From contig JACPVG010000009.1 of NCBI GenBank assembly GCA_016191875.1, positions 20,647 to 84,646 on the forward strand: a stretch of 64,000 nt of DNA, written 5' to 3'. Below, piece by piece: positions 1 to 10,800 of the stretch (position 1 is the stretch's first letter; each line of letters starts with the position of its first letter). This DNA is from Chloroflexota bacterium. Lineage in GTDB: Bacteria > Chloroflexota > Anaerolineae > Anaerolineales > UBA11579. The notes below the pieces were generated by a model. The model was not told the origin of the DNA, ran no database searches, and saw only the letters and a program-made list of their open reading frames with translations. Both the position numbers and the translations under genes were made by a program.

Positions 1-2043
1 CGCCGGCTGGCTGAGCGCCACGCGCGGCTGGCGGGCGGTGAGCGCCAGCAGGGCATCGTCCAGCGCGGCGTAGCGCGCCGCCGAGGGCCCCAGACCGAAG
101 TGCAATGGCGTCTCTTCCCGGAAGTCCGGCAGGGCGGCCGGGGTAAGCGCCAGCCGCGCCGCGCTGGCGCCGGTGGTCAGGGCGGCTTCCAGCACCGGGC
201 CGACCGCCTTGTCCATATCCAGCGTGGCAGCCACCCCCCGGCTCACTGAGAGCAGGCGGTTCATCTCATCCAGGCGCGCCTTGAGGTTCACACGCATCTG
301 CTCGAACGAACGGCCCAACTGCCCCAGTTCGTCGCTGCCCTGCAGGGCCAGCGGCTGGTCCAGGTCGCCCCCGGCAATGCTGGTGGATACGCTGGCCAGC
401 TGGTTGAGCGAGCGCACGTAGCGGCGCAGCGCCAGCCAGAACAGGAAGTACACCAGCACCAGCAAGGCCAGCACGCCGCCCAGCACCGGCGCGGCGATCT
501 CCATGGCCGTCTGCTGGGCCACGCGGGCCGGCACGGCGGTCACCACCGCCCAGCCGCGCCCCGGCGTGGGGCTGGTATAGACCAGCTGGCGGGTGCCGTC
601 CAGCCCCGGCTGGGGGGCGAAGGTCGGCGTGCGGCCCACCTCGCCGGAATAGGTCGTGCCGACCAGCTGCGCCGCGGGATGGTACATGATCAACCCCTGG
701 TCGTCCACCAGCACGCCGTAGCCGCTGATCGCCTGCATGGCGTCCAGGCTGTCCAGAATCGGGTCGGTGAAAGGGTTGGTGCTCAGGCTGGTGCGGCCCA
801 ACAGCACGCCGCGCACCGCGCCGGTCTCGTCCAGCAGGCTGTGCAGGAAGGTCATGCGCCCGGCGCGGTCATCGGCGGCGGGCGGCAGGGCGTACATCTG
901 GAACTGCACTCCGGCGTAGGCCAGATCCAGGCCCAGCAGTTCCTCCGGGGTGAGCAGCAGGGCGTTGCCGGCTCGCAGCGGGAACCCGCCTGCCAGGTTG
1001 CCCGCCCGGTCCAGCACGGCCAGCTGGTCGAAGTAGGGCACCGAGCGCAGGTCTTCGGCCAGCAGGTTCTCCAGCGCCGCGCCGGCCGTCAGATACAGGC
1101 GCGGGTCGTCGGCGAGCTGGCTGATGAGCGTCTGGCCGGTTTCCAGGAAGAACGGGACAGCCTGGGCGGCGGTGTCGGCGGTGGTGCGCAGGCGCTGTTC
1201 GAGCATGGAAGCGGCGGCATTGCCCGCCACCCACCACATGCCCGCCATCAGCAGCAGGATGAAAGCCAGGGCGGCCGGCACCAGCAGGTTGAACAGGCGG
1301 GTCTGCAGGCTGCGCTCGCCCGGCGAAGGCAGCAGCGCCCCCTGCCCGCCCCAGCGGCCGGGCAGGGCAAAGGCGGCCACCTCGCCCACGAAGCCCGCCG
1401 AAACCAACTGAATCAGGCCGGCCAGGGCCAGCCAGCCCAGCCGGGCGAAGGTGTAATCCAACCGGGCAGCCAGCGTGCCGCTCACCACCAGCGGGGTGGT
1501 GAACAGCGTCAGCAGGCCATAGGCCAGGCTGAGGGCCGCGGCGGCCAGCAGCGGCCGCCGCCAGAGGCGGTAGAGCAGGGTGCGGTAGCGCTGGCGCAGG
1601 GCGGCGCTCAGCAGCACAGCCAGCAAGGCCAGGTTGAACGGGTCGAAGGCGTTATGGCCGTCGAAGCCGGCCTGGAGGAACCCCGCCAGCCCGGCCAGCC
1701 CGGCGGCCGGCAGCGGGCCGAGCAGCCCGGCCGCCAGCAGCCAGGGCATGGCGGCCAACAGCATTGCCGCCGGGCCGACCGGCGTGATGGGCTTGCCGGG
1801 CGGCGGCAGCATGCCGGCATCCGGCAGGCGCACGCCCACCGCCAGCGCGGCGGGGGGCGTAACCAGCAGCAGGACGATAAGAAGGAAGGTAAGGCGGTTT
1901 TCCCAGCGCGGGGCGTACGTGCGGAAGCGGCGCGCCAGCAGCAGTGTGAAGACCGCCAATGCGAACCAGGCCAGCCAGCCCGAAACGCCGACCGGCAGGT
2001 CGAAATAGAATGATTCTCCCAGCAAGGTCAGGATCAGAGCCAT
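1..2043 (-). CDS. Membrane sensor protein with Cache, HAMP and GAF regions (3' end outside window)
   Basis: Reading from the ATG at 2043 gives 681 codons without a stop up to the window edge, so the C-terminus is missing. The N-terminal third is hydrophobic with several membrane segments and is unusually long for a sensor. A second membrane-anchored extracellular region follows (about residues 285-505), with a Cache-like stretch containing YGVLVDDQGLIMYHP. A transmembrane helix (about 507-528) leads into a HAMP segment containing SLNQLASVSTSIAGGDL and ending near EQMRVNLKARLDEMNRLL. The last 90 residues resemble the start of a GAF domain. The missing part probably carries a histidine kinase, diguanylate cyclase or phosphatase output; this cannot be decided here. 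It is the last visible gene of the long minus-strand block. Confidence 0.8.
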   Translation of the reverse strand, partial: MALILTLLGESFYFDLPVGVSGWLAWFALAVFTLLLARRFRTYAPRWENRLTFLLIVLLLVTPPAALAVGVRLPDAGMLPPPGKPITPVGPAAMLLAAMPWLLAAGLLGPLPAAGLAGLAGFLQAGFDGHNAFDPFNLALLAVLLSAALRQRYRTLLYRLWRRPLLAAAALSLAYGLLTLFTTPLVVSGTLAARLDYTFARLGWLALAGLIQLVSAGFVGEVAAFALPGRWGGQGALLPSPGERSLQTRLFNLLVPAALAFILLLMAGMWWVAGNAAASMLEQRLRTTADTAAQAVPFFLETGQTLISQLADDPRLYLTAGAALENLLAEDLRSVPYFDQLAVLDRAGNLAGGFPLRAGNALLLTPEELLGLDLAYAGVQFQMYALPPAADDRAGRMTFLHSLLDETGAVRGVLLGRTSLSTNPFTDPILDSLDAMQAISGYGVLVDDQGLIMYHPAAQLVGTTYSGEVGRTPTFAPQPGLDGTRQLVYTSPTPGRGWAVVTAVPARVAQQTAMEIAAPVLGGVLALLVLVYFLFWLALRRYVRSLNQLASVSTSIAGGDLDQPLALQGSDELGQLGRSFEQMRVNLKARLDEMNRLLSVSRGVAATLDMDKAVGPVLEAALTTGASAARLALTPAALPDFREETPLHFGLGPSAARYAALDDALLALTARQPRVALSQPA

Positions 2044-2122
2044 TATGGATAGACCTGCTGAGGCGGCCGCTCACGCCCGGCCGCCGCTTTCGCCTCGATG
2101 AAACGATTATACAACAGGCCGG

Positions 2123-2845
2123 TCAGAGAACGCCCGTCTCGCGCCGCGCCGCCATCTCCTCAGCGTAGGCGCCGTGATATTCGGGCGGCAGCAGTTCGGC
2201 GATGCGCAGCATCACCTCGTCGGCGTTGCGCTGGCGGGCGCGGCGGCGCTCGTCGCCCTTGCCGGTCACCGGCGGCAGGGTGAAGGCCGGGCCAATGCGC
2301 AGCTGGATGCGCGGGCGCGGCAGGCGCCGGCTGAACGCCTGTTTGAGAATTTCGTCGCTGGTGCCGCTGAAGGCCGCCGGAAGGATGGGCACCTCCCCGG
2401 CTCTGTCCAGGATATAGGCCACGCCGGGCAGAGCGCGGCGCATGCCGGGCGAATGCGAGCGCCCGCCCTCCGGCGAGATCATCAGCGGGTAGCCCGCCGC
2501 CAGCGCGGCCTGGATGCGGTCCATCACCAGCCGGTCGTATTCGCCGCGCTTGATGGGAATCGCTCCGTAAAACGTCACCAGGAGGCCCTGGCCGCTGCGT
2601 TCCCACACGTCTGCGCCGGCCACCGCTTCCAGAAAGACCGGCCAGAAGGCCAGCAGCAGCGGCGGCTCCAGCACCGAGATGTGGTTGTAGGCCACCACAT
2701 ACGGCCCGTGGGCGGGCACGTTTTCGCGGCCGGACACCTGCGTTCGGAAGACAATGCGGATGATGGGGTAGAAAATGAGATACAACAGGGCGCGGCGTGC
2801 CCGCATCCACAAGGTAACGCGGTAGGGGCGGGCGTTATCCGGCAT
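2123..2845 (-). CDS. 1-acylglycerol-3-phosphate acyltransferase-like protein (PlsC/LPLAT family)
   Basis: 240 residues. Likely transfers an acyl chain to lysophosphatidate or a related lipid at the inner membrane face. The catalytic motif appears as NHISVLE, in the place of the usual NHxxxxD, so Glu replaces Asp. The second motif is SPEGGRSHSPG, matching the EGTRS block, and IPIKRGE is the middle motif. A hydrophobic segment near residue 15 (ALLYLIFYPIIRIVF) would anchor it. The frame stays open upstream to 2926, but that extension lies inside cmk and is Arg/Trp rich. I place the start at the ATG at 2845, which overlaps the cmk stop by 11 bases and suggests translational coupling. The cmk-plsC order is common in bacteria. 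Confidence 0.85.
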   Translation of the reverse strand: MPDNARPYRVTLWMRARRALLYLIFYPIIRIVFRTQVSGRENVPAHGPYVVAYNHISVLEPPLLLAFWPVFLEAVAGADVWERSGQGLLVTFYGAIPIKRGEYDRLVMDRIQAALAAGYPLMISPEGGRSHSPGMRRALPGVAYILDRAGEVPILPAAFSGTSDEILKQAFSRRLPRPRIQLRIGPAFTLPPVTGKGDERRRARQRNADEVMLRIAELLPPEYHGAYAEEMAARRETGVL

Positions 2846-3527
2846 CCTGGCGCGCCTCCACCAGGGCCAGCATCTCTGCGAACACCTCGTCGGCGTTCTT
2901 GCCGTCCGAATCGACAATGACGGCATCCTCGGCCGGGCGCAGCGGAGCGAGGTCGCGCGAGGCGTCCAGACGGTCGCGCTGGCGAATCGAATCCAGCAGA
3001 CGCTCGAACTCCTCGGGTTTGCCGCTGCGCCGGCGTTCCTCGAAGCGCCGCCGGGCGCGTTCCGCCACGGAGGCGTCCAGGTAGATCTTCAGGTCGGCTT
3101 CCGGCAGCACCACCGTGCCGATGTCGCGCCCGACCATCACCACCCGGCCGCGCAGGCCGATGCGGCGCTGCGGCCCGGTGAGCGCCTGGCGCACGCCGGG
3201 GTAGGCCGCTACGATCGAGACACTGGCATCCACCTGCGGCTGACGGATCTCCCAGGTGCAGTCGCGCCCATCAATGAGCACATCCGCCTGGCGGCCATCC
3301 GTCTGTGAAGCGGGCTGCACGTCGATGTCGAGTCCCTCGGCGACGCGCGTGCACAGCGCCTCATCGCCGGCATCGCCGCCCTGGGCCAGCACGGCATAGG
3401 TCACAGCGCGGTACATGACGCCGGTGTCGAAGAACAGGTAGTCGAGTGCATCGGCCAGGCGCTTGGCAAGCGTGGATTTCCCGGAAGCGGCCGGGCCGTC
3501 GATGGCGATGCTGTTGAGAAGCGGCAA
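2835..3527 (-). CDS. cmk: Cytidylate kinase
   Basis: 230 residues, the usual length. Phosphorylates CMP and dCMP with ATP in the cytoplasm, feeding CTP and dCTP pools. The P-loop GPAASGKSTLAKRLA is at residues 12-26, followed by the family block FFDTGVMYRAVTY. GRDIGTVVLPEADLKIYLDA is the conserved GRDIGT region and ERARRR the lid. It sits 21 bases after the upstream glycosyltransferase stop and overlaps the acyltransferase downstream, so all three are probably on one transcript. Confidence 0.95.
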   Translation of the reverse strand: MPLLNSIAIDGPAASGKSTLAKRLADALDYLFFDTGVMYRAVTYAVLAQGGDAGDEALCTRVAEGLDIDVQPASQTDGRQADVLIDGRDCTWEIRQPQVDASVSIVAAYPGVRQALTGPQRRIGLRGRVVMVGRDIGTVVLPEADLKIYLDASVAERARRRFEERRRSGKPEEFERLLDSIRQRDRLDASRDLAPLRPAEDAVIVDSDGKNADEVFAEMLALVEARQDAG

Positions 3528-3548
3528 GGGGTTCTCCGGCCTGGGCGT

Positions 3549-5312
3549 CTAAGGCTCGGCCGGCGCGCCCTCTTCGGGCGGGGCCTCGCCTTCCGGGAGC
3601 GCGTCGTCCGGCAACCGCTCTTCGAGCGGCTGATCGGGGATGCCGCCAGGGAACAGGTCGGCCCGCCCCCAGACGAGCACGGTGGTGGAAACCGCCGGGG
3701 CCTGGCGGAAAAGCAGCCATGAGATCAGGTTGGGCGGCAGGGCGCCCTCCCAGGCCGGCTGCCAGCCGACGGCGAACGACTGGCCGCGGTAGCCCAGGGC
3801 GGTCAGCAGGTCGATGGCGGCCGGGTCGGTCACCAGGGCCGGGCGGCTCTCGGCGGCCGACACCTGGCTGGCGAAGACCAGGTTGGGCATGTCGCGCAGT
3901 TCCCAGGCGACGGCGTCTGAACCGGTCTGCACGGTCACATCCAGCGAGGTGCGCTCGCCCAGCCGGAACTCGGAGAGGTCGCCGACGGTGGCGGCCGCCA
4001 GATCAGCCAGGCCCGGCGCGGGGCCGCTCCACCAGAGTTCCGCTGCGGTGGTCTCGCGGCGGAAGGCGGCGCTGAACAGGCCGCTGATGGTGAAGAACAG
4101 CAGGAACAGGCTCACGCCCCACAGCGCGCCGCGCCCGGCTTCGGCGAAACTCCAGCCGATGCCCACCAGGAGCGTGGAGATGACCGCCAGGGCCAGCACG
4201 ACGATGGAGAGCGACAGCCCCCGCCGAATCTCTTCCAGGTTTTCGGGCGAGATGAAGCCAAGCGAAGCCAGGCTGAACCATATATAGGTGAAGAAGACGA
4301 GCAACAGGGCGGCTTCAAGCCACACTACCTGGCGGTCTTCTTCAGGGCCGGGGCGCAGGGCAGGCGCAAGCGCGCCCGCCGCCAGCCCCCACAGCGGCAC
4401 CAGCGCCCAGACCAGGTCGGCCGCCTGGCGGGCGGGAGAAAGCAACGCCAGGGCCAGGGCCGCCAGCAGCCACCACCCCAGGAAACGCGAGTGGGCAGCG
4501 GGCTGGCGCACGGCCCGGGCCAGGCCGATGACCCCGAACAGCAGGGCAAACGGCTGGTAGGCCGCCAGCGCAAAAAACAGCCGCCCGGCCGGGACGCCCG
4601 AAGGCGTGACCCAGCCCAGGAAATAAGCCGGCAGGCTGGCCCCGAAGGCGCCCAACCCGGCGGGGACCTGCAGGAACAGCGTCCCGGCCAGCAGCAGCGT
4701 ACCGCCGCCGAACAGTGCCGCCCGGCGCAGGTCGCCGACCGGCAGGCGCAGCGGCTGGCGGCGCAGGGCGGCATCCGCAAGGGCCGCCAGGAGCAGCACC
4801 ACCAGTCCGTGCCAGAGGGCCGGGCCGGAGAGCAGCCCCAGCGCCAGCAGCACGCCAGCCACCGCCGGGGCGTTCAACAGCCAGGCCGAGAAACCCAGGG
4901 TCAGGAACGCCAGGGCGGGCATCGGGCCGCCGGCCTGGCGCGACACCGCCACCAGGCCGGGGTCGAGCGCCAGCCCGAAGGCCAGCGCCAGGGCCGGGAT
5001 GCGCCCGAGGCGTTCGCGCCAGAGGAAGGGAGCAGCCACCAGCGCCGCCCCGGCCAGCGCCGGGAGCAGGCGCGCCAGCTGGTCGCCGCTGCCCAGCCAG
5101 CGGAACAGGAAACCGGTCAGAATGACATAGAGCGGCTGCGGGCCGAATTCGGCGGCCTGGCCGTCCGCCAGGCGGTGAGCCTGCAGGGCCCAGTGGGCCT
5201 CGTTCTCGGCCAGCGGAATGGCATCCAGCGCGCCCAGGCGCAGGGCCAGCGCCAGCCCGAAGGCCAGCAGGTGCAGGGCGTGTTCGAAGGTGAAGGTCCG
5301 GTTGGCGCTCAT
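3549..5312 (-). CDS. Polytopic membrane glycosyltransferase, GT-C/PMT-like
   Basis: 587 residues, mostly hydrophobic, with about 10-12 predicted membrane segments. An acidic motif, AENEAHW near residues 35-41, lies in the first loop where GT-C enzymes (ArnT/PMT type) carry their catalytic Asp/Glu. Such enzymes use lipid-phosphate-linked sugars on the outer membrane face. After the last membrane segment there is a soluble region of about 140 residues and a Pro/Glu-rich tail ending EEGAPAEP. The stop is TAG. Downstream of the two DUF2298 genes and 21 bases from cmk. Substrate unknown. A glycan polymerase or other GT-C role is possible. Confidence 0.7.
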   Translation of the reverse strand: MSANRTFTFEHALHLLAFGLALALRLGALDAIPLAENEAHWALQAHRLADGQAAEFGPQPLYVILTGFLFRWLGSGDQLARLLPALAGAALVAAPFLWRERLGRIPALALAFGLALDPGLVAVSRQAGGPMPALAFLTLGFSAWLLNAPAVAGVLLALGLLSGPALWHGLVVLLLAALADAALRRQPLRLPVGDLRRAALFGGGTLLLAGTLFLQVPAGLGAFGASLPAYFLGWVTPSGVPAGRLFFALAAYQPFALLFGVIGLARAVRQPAAHSRFLGWWLLAALALALLSPARQAADLVWALVPLWGLAAGALAPALRPGPEEDRQVVWLEAALLLVFFTYIWFSLASLGFISPENLEEIRRGLSLSIVVLALAVISTLLVGIGWSFAEAGRGALWGVSLFLLFFTISGLFSAAFRRETTAAELWWSGPAPGLADLAAATVGDLSEFRLGERTSLDVTVQTGSDAVAWELRDMPNLVFASQVSAAESRPALVTDPAAIDLLTALGYRGQSFAVGWQPAWEGALPPNLISWLLFRQAPAVSTTVLVWGRADLFPGGIPDQPLEERLPDDALPEGEAPPEEGAPAEP

Positions 5313-5346
5313 TGACGGCTATTATATCGTCCCGAAGTCGGCGGAG

Positions 5347-7812
5347 TCATTCTGAGGTGAGGTCTTCCGGGACGCCGTAGATGGTGACGTCACCCTGCTG
5401 GAATAGGATTGGCAGGTAAAGGGCAAATTTCTGCTCGTCCACCGCGTAGGTGCTGCGCTCCAGTATGCCAACGTAGATGAAGCGGACGCCATAGGTTTCC
5501 AAGATCAGGCGGGCCTCATCCCAACTGGGCGTGGAATACAGCCGCTCGATGTCGGCCTGGCGGTTGCCCATCTCCGCGCCGCCGCCGCGCCATTGGCTTT
5601 CGTGGCCGGGCCAGCCCAGCAGGGCGGGCTGGCCGCTGTGGGCGGAGATGCGGGCGTACTGCGTATACGAGCCGCCCACCGCCTCCACCAGCGTGCCCAG
5701 CGGCTGGTCCCACAGCCAGGCCACCGCGGCGTGGTCGTCGGTCGAGAGGTAGGCGAAGTGGGCGGTGCCATCCAGGCTCAACCGCCGCCCGGCCTGCTCG
5801 AATTCCCGCAGGCGCGTGGAGAGGCCATAGGCCGGATACGTCAGACCAATGGCCAGCACGAGCACCAGCACACCGGCGAAGGCCAGCCGCGCCCCGCGGC
5901 GTGGGGCGCTCAGGAGCACAGCCGCGCCGTAGGCGGCTGCCACGCTCCATACCAGCCAGGCCTGGATGAAGAACTTGAAGACTGTGTTCATGCGATGGCC
6001 GAACTGGTCGCGCAGGTAGACGAATTCGGGCGCCAGCACCAGCAGCGCGCCAAACAGCGCCAACCCCAGGGCAAAGGCGTGGCCCGGATTCTCTCCCGCG
6101 CTGGCGGCTTTGCGCGGCCACAACCCGGCCAGCGCCAGCCCGGCCAGCAGCGCCAGCGTCAGCCAGCCGCCGGCGTAGGCCAGCCGCCGCTCCAGCCCGG
6201 CCCGCACCAGGCTGTCGAAATCCGGCGCGCCGGTCAGCCCGGCCAGCAGGTCGGCCGCGCCGGGGTTGCCGGTGACCGCCGGTAGGGCCAGGGCCATGGC
6301 CAGGGCAAGAAGCATGGAAGCCGCCCACAGCCCGGCCACCAGTGCCAGGCCGCTGAAGACGCCCACCAGGAGACCCTTCAGCCCGGCGCGCTGGGCCGTC
6401 ACGTACAGGAGGAAGACCAGCAGCGCCACGAACAGAGTGCCGAACATGACCCACAGATGCGCGCCGCGGGTCGGGTTCAAGATATTGGGCAGGATACCGC
6501 CCGCCTGGGATGAGAAACTGAGGTGGAAGGGCAGGTACAGGATGACGGCCAGCACGCCCACAGCCAACAGCGCCTGGAAGCCCTCCCACAGGCGCGCCTC
6601 CGCCCAGCCCTGTTCGCCGGCCTGTACATAGACATAGACAAGCGTAAAGAATCCGAGGTAGATGGGAAAATCCCAGATATTCAGGAAGGCCAGCCCGCCC
6701 AGCAGCAGCGCGCCGAACCACAGCGTCGTGCGGTCGAACGCCAGCCGCCAGGGGCCGAAGCGGGTTTCGCCGCGCCCGCCGCCCAGGAAGTAGTTGAGGC
6801 CGAACGCCAGCGCCAGCATGACGAATGGCATCGCCAGCACGTGCGGGTGCAGGTCGGCCAGATAAAGCGAGAAGAACGGAAACTCGTCGATGACTTCGAC
6901 TTCCGCGCCGAGGAAATTGCGGTCGTTGACCACCCGCGAAGCCCGCCACCACCACCAGTTGCGGGTCGGGCCGGTCGGGTCGTTGAGCGAAGGCGCCACG
7001 TACAGGTCTTTGATGTCCAGCCAGGTCCAGAAACGCGAGACCAGCTCGCCCTCCTCATTGAAGCGCCAGAACGCGCCGCGGGCGTGGAACATTTCCAGCA
7101 GACCCTCGACATTGCTGACCACAAAGGCGAACAACGGGGCGAGGGCGGCCAGCCACAGGCTCTGGCCCTCGTGCTTACCACGCCAGGCCGCCAGCAGGTC
7201 GGCCACCAATCCGTACGCCCCGGCAGCGGCCATGGCGAACACGCTGGCGATCATCAGGTTGAAGGCCAGCCCGGCGGGCACGGCCGCCAGGCGCGCCAGC
7301 ATGGCCGTCAGCACATAGCCGAAGTAATAGTACGAAATCGCATAACCGGAAAGCCAGGGGTCGTGGGGCGGCAGGGTGGGCGAGCGCAGGGCGGAATTGA
7401 TGAAAGCCAGTTCCATCGGCTTCTCGGTGTAGGTCACGTCCGGGTAGAGCGCCCGCAGCAGGCTGACGACGATGAACGCCAGCAGGAACACCAGTTCCAC
7501 GGCCGCCACCAGGCGGGCGTTCTCCTTCAGCCAGGCGCGGGTCGCGCCCGGTTCATCCCGGCGCTGCCGCCACCAGGCCAGGCCCAGCACCACGGCCAGC
7601 GCCAGCCATTCACCGCCCAGGTCGTTGCCCAGGATGCCCAGCGATCCCAGGATCCAGAAGGCAAATCCCCACAGCAGCAGGCCCAGCGGCCGGGCGAAGG
7701 CCACGCCGCGCCCCGGCAGGGCGCCCAGCAGGCGGAAGGTGAGCGGGTAGACCCACCAGCCGACGGCGCTCAACACCAGCAGCCAGCGCAGGGCGGCAAA
7801 CACTTCCAGCAT
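5347..7812 (-). CDS. DUF2298 (Chlor_Arch_YYY) polytopic membrane protein
   Basis: 821 residues with many membrane helices. The family hallmark is clear: EKPMELAF (from about 130), then PPHDPWLSGY and SYYYFGYV with the three tyrosines at about 161-163. DUF2298 proteins are known mostly from Chloroflexota and Archaea, often near PMT-like proteins, and are thought to act in surface glycan or lipid-linked sugar handling; none that I know of has an assigned reaction. This copy is paralogous to the C-terminal part of the gene immediately upstream, with the same order of blocks (EKPM, PPxDPW, YYY, FPFFSLYLADLHPHV against FPWFTLIYADLHAHL). It lies 84 bases after that gene. Confidence 0.85.
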   Translation of the reverse strand: MLEVFAALRWLLVLSAVGWWVYPLTFRLLGALPGRGVAFARPLGLLLWGFAFWILGSLGILGNDLGGEWLALAVVLGLAWWRQRRDEPGATRAWLKENARLVAAVELVFLLAFIVVSLLRALYPDVTYTEKPMELAFINSALRSPTLPPHDPWLSGYAISYYYFGYVLTAMLARLAAVPAGLAFNLMIASVFAMAAAGAYGLVADLLAAWRGKHEGQSLWLAALAPLFAFVVSNVEGLLEMFHARGAFWRFNEEGELVSRFWTWLDIKDLYVAPSLNDPTGPTRNWWWWRASRVVNDRNFLGAEVEVIDEFPFFSLYLADLHPHVLAMPFVMLALAFGLNYFLGGGRGETRFGPWRLAFDRTTLWFGALLLGGLAFLNIWDFPIYLGFFTLVYVYVQAGEQGWAEARLWEGFQALLAVGVLAVILYLPFHLSFSSQAGGILPNILNPTRGAHLWVMFGTLFVALLVFLLYVTAQRAGLKGLLVGVFSGLALVAGLWAASMLLALAMALALPAVTGNPGAADLLAGLTGAPDFDSLVRAGLERRLAYAGGWLTLALLAGLALAGLWPRKAASAGENPGHAFALGLALFGALLVLAPEFVYLRDQFGHRMNTVFKFFIQAWLVWSVAAAYGAAVLLSAPRRGARLAFAGVLVLVLAIGLTYPAYGLSTRLREFEQAGRRLSLDGTAHFAYLSTDDHAAVAWLWDQPLGTLVEAVGGSYTQYARISAHSGQPALLGWPGHESQWRGGGAEMGNRQADIERLYSTPSWDEARLILETYGVRFIYVGILERSTYAVDEQKFALYLPILFQQGDVTIYGVPEDLTSE

Positions 7813-7896
7813 CGCCTAAGCCGCCCCTTTCAGGTCTTTGTGCGAAGGCATTTCATATCCCTTCAGGCATCTTCTCATAGCGGTCCCATGGGCGGC

Positions 7897-10800
7897 TCAG
7901 CCTCCCGGCCCGTCGATGACTTCGTAGATGGTCATCGAACCGGCGCGGAACACCGAACGCCACAGCACGCCGTCCTGCTCCTCGAACTTGAGCAGGCCGA
8001 ACAGGTCGTAGGTGGCCCGTTCGAGTTCGCCCAGGATGATGTAGCGGACGTTGTATTTCGCGATGAACTCGCGGGCATATGCCAGGTCGCGGCCGGAATA
8101 GAACTGCTCGATCTCGGCGGCGCGCGCCTCTGCCACGCCGGGCGGCCCGGCGACGCGCTGTTGCATCTGGTGCCACTGCCAGCCCAGCACGGCCGGCAGG
8201 CCGGTATAGATGGCGATGCGGCTGCCCCAGCGGTACTCTCCCGCCAGTTTGGCTTCCACGATGGCCGGCGAACCATCCACGTTCTGTTGCAGCCAGAGGA
8301 TGGCGGCGTGGTCCTGGTCGAGGTGCAGTTCCGTGTCGCGCTCGCCATAGGTCGCCAGCGGCATGTAATCCATGCCGTCCAGCGTGAGCGGCGCGCCGGG
8401 GGTGTAGCGGTCGAGCACCTTGCCGGTCGTGCCCATCAGGGTGAACAGGGCCGCGCCCACGGCCAGGGCCGCCAGCCCGCCCTGCCAGGCGCGCCGCCAG
8501 TTGGGCAGCCAGCCGCTCACGGCTTCGGCCGTCCAGCCCAGGGCGGCCGAAGCCGCCGTCCCGAACAGCACCCAGACCTGCAAATAGAACTTGAAGACCG
8601 TGTTCATGCGGGCGATGTCGCCGGAAAGCACGATGACCTCGACCATCATGGTCAGGAACAGGCCGGTGCCGAACACGAACAGGACCAGGCGCTTGGAATC
8701 CGGTTGGCCGGGGCGCAGGAGCAGGGCCGTGGCCCACAGCGCCAGCGGAATCGCAAGCCAGTGGATGCGCACGCCGCGGGCGTGCAGCAGCACAAGCGCC
8801 AGCCCGGCCAGGAATCCCAGCAAGCCGAACAGGCCGGTGTAGGGCTCCAACTTGCGCAGGGCCGACAGCGGCGTGCTGGCGAGCCATTCGCGCGTCTCCC
8901 AGGCCAGCCAGGCGATGATGGCGAACAGGAACAGGCCCCAGTGCGCCAGGTAGGCGCTCAGCGGGGTCTTGTTGCCCGGCCAGGACATCACATCGGTATA
9001 GCCCTGGGCGTACCAGTCGCCGAAGGGCTTGAAGAGCAGGAAGGCCAGCCCGACCAGAGTCGCAACGGCCAGGGCAGCCAGCCCCAGCCGGAGGATGGCG
9101 GGAGAAACGTAGGCATCCAGGCGGGTCGGGCGGGGTTCGGCGTAGCGCGCCACGGCGTAGAACAGCACAATGGCCGCCAGCGCCAGGTAGGTGGGCAGGT
9201 CCCAGGTGTTGATCGGCCGCAGCGCGCCGATGGCCATGCCGCCCAGCAGCAGGCCCAGCAGCGGCTGGCTCAGATGCATCCCGCGCCAGGCCTTGCCGAG
9301 CAGGGCCGCCAGGGCAAAGCCGAGCGCCAGCAGCGTGACCGGCAGGGCGATCAGATGGGCGTGCAGGTCGGCGTAAATCAGCGTGAACCAGGGGAACTCG
9401 GTGATGGGCACGGTGTCGTTGGGCGAGGGGATGATGCGGCTGGGGTTCCAATACCAGTCGCCCCGGCCGTAGGGCAGGCTCGCGCCGTTGAACAGGCTTT
9501 CCATCAGGCCGCGCCCGGCCCAGGCCCACTGCACCCAGAACGGCGCGGCCGGGTCGTAGACCCCCAGCGAGCCAACCCGCGCCAGACCGATGAAGATCAT
9601 CTGCACCGTGCCCAGGTTGCCCAGGAACACCACGCCCAGTACCGCCGCCAGGCCAACCCAGTAGGGCGAGAAGCGGCGTTCGCCCTCGCCGTTGGAGGCC
9701 GTATACAGGTTCCAGGCGACCGAGAACACGCCCAGGGCCAGCAGGCCCGCCAGGGTGGGGATGACGAGGTTGTAGGCCAGTGAGGGCACGATGCCGAGTA
9801 GTTTGACCAGCACGCCGACGTACACGAAGCCCCAGTAGTAGTAATTGATGTAGCCGCCCGCGAACCAGGGGTCGTAGGGCGGGAAGGTCGTGCTCTTGAG
9901 GATGGCGTTGAAATAAGCGAAGTCCATCGGCTTTTCGCCGCCCTTGGCCGGGTGCCACAGTTCCGGGTTGCCCAGCCGCACCAGCAGCATCGCCAGGAAC
10001 GCGCCCAGGAACAGCGCCTCGACCCGCAGGAAATAGCCGCGCCGGCCGCGCCATTCGGCAGCCAGTTCGGCGCGCTGGCGCCAGGCCAGCCCGCCGCTCA
10101 GCGCGGCCAGCCCCAGCAGCACGAGCAGGATAAAGCCACGCGTGGCGCTGATGCCCAGCGAACCGCCCAGCCAGGTGAAGTAGGCCAGTAACAGCATCCC
10201 GAAGCCGCGCGCCAGCGGGTAGCCCTTGTCCGGCAGGCCGGGCAGCGCCCAGCGCACAATGGGGTAGGCCAGCAGGCCGAGGGCCAGCACCGCCAGATAC
10301 CACAGCCCGACGGTGAGCGGCTGCCAGAGGTTCATCAGGCCGGCGCGGTTGTAGAGCGCGCGCCATGTGCCGCCCACCTGCTGGCGCGCCAGGCGGTCGG
10401 CGGGTAGCAGCAGCGTGGGCGTTTCGCCGGTCTCGCGCCCGGCCTGCTTGGGGCTGACGTGCCGCACCTGGCTGAGGTCCACGGCATCGAATATGGCCGC
10501 GGCCGCGGCGGTGGAGTAGCCCGGGCTTTTCTTGAAGATGAAGACTTTGGGGTGGTCGTAGACCGTGAAGGCCTCTTCAGCGGGCTGGTCGTTGATCTCC
10601 AGCGGGCCGAGCGTGGGGTTGCTCTGGAACACCTGCACCAGGTCGAAGCCCAGCCGCCCGGAGAACATGCCCGGCTGGGCGATGTTGTAGCACTGCTCGA
10701 TGCTCAGGTCGTCCGGGCAGCCAACCAGGGCGCGGTAATAGGCGATGTTGAGCGGGAAGCGCTCCGGGATGCGCGGCGTGCTGCCCCACTGGCGGCTGGA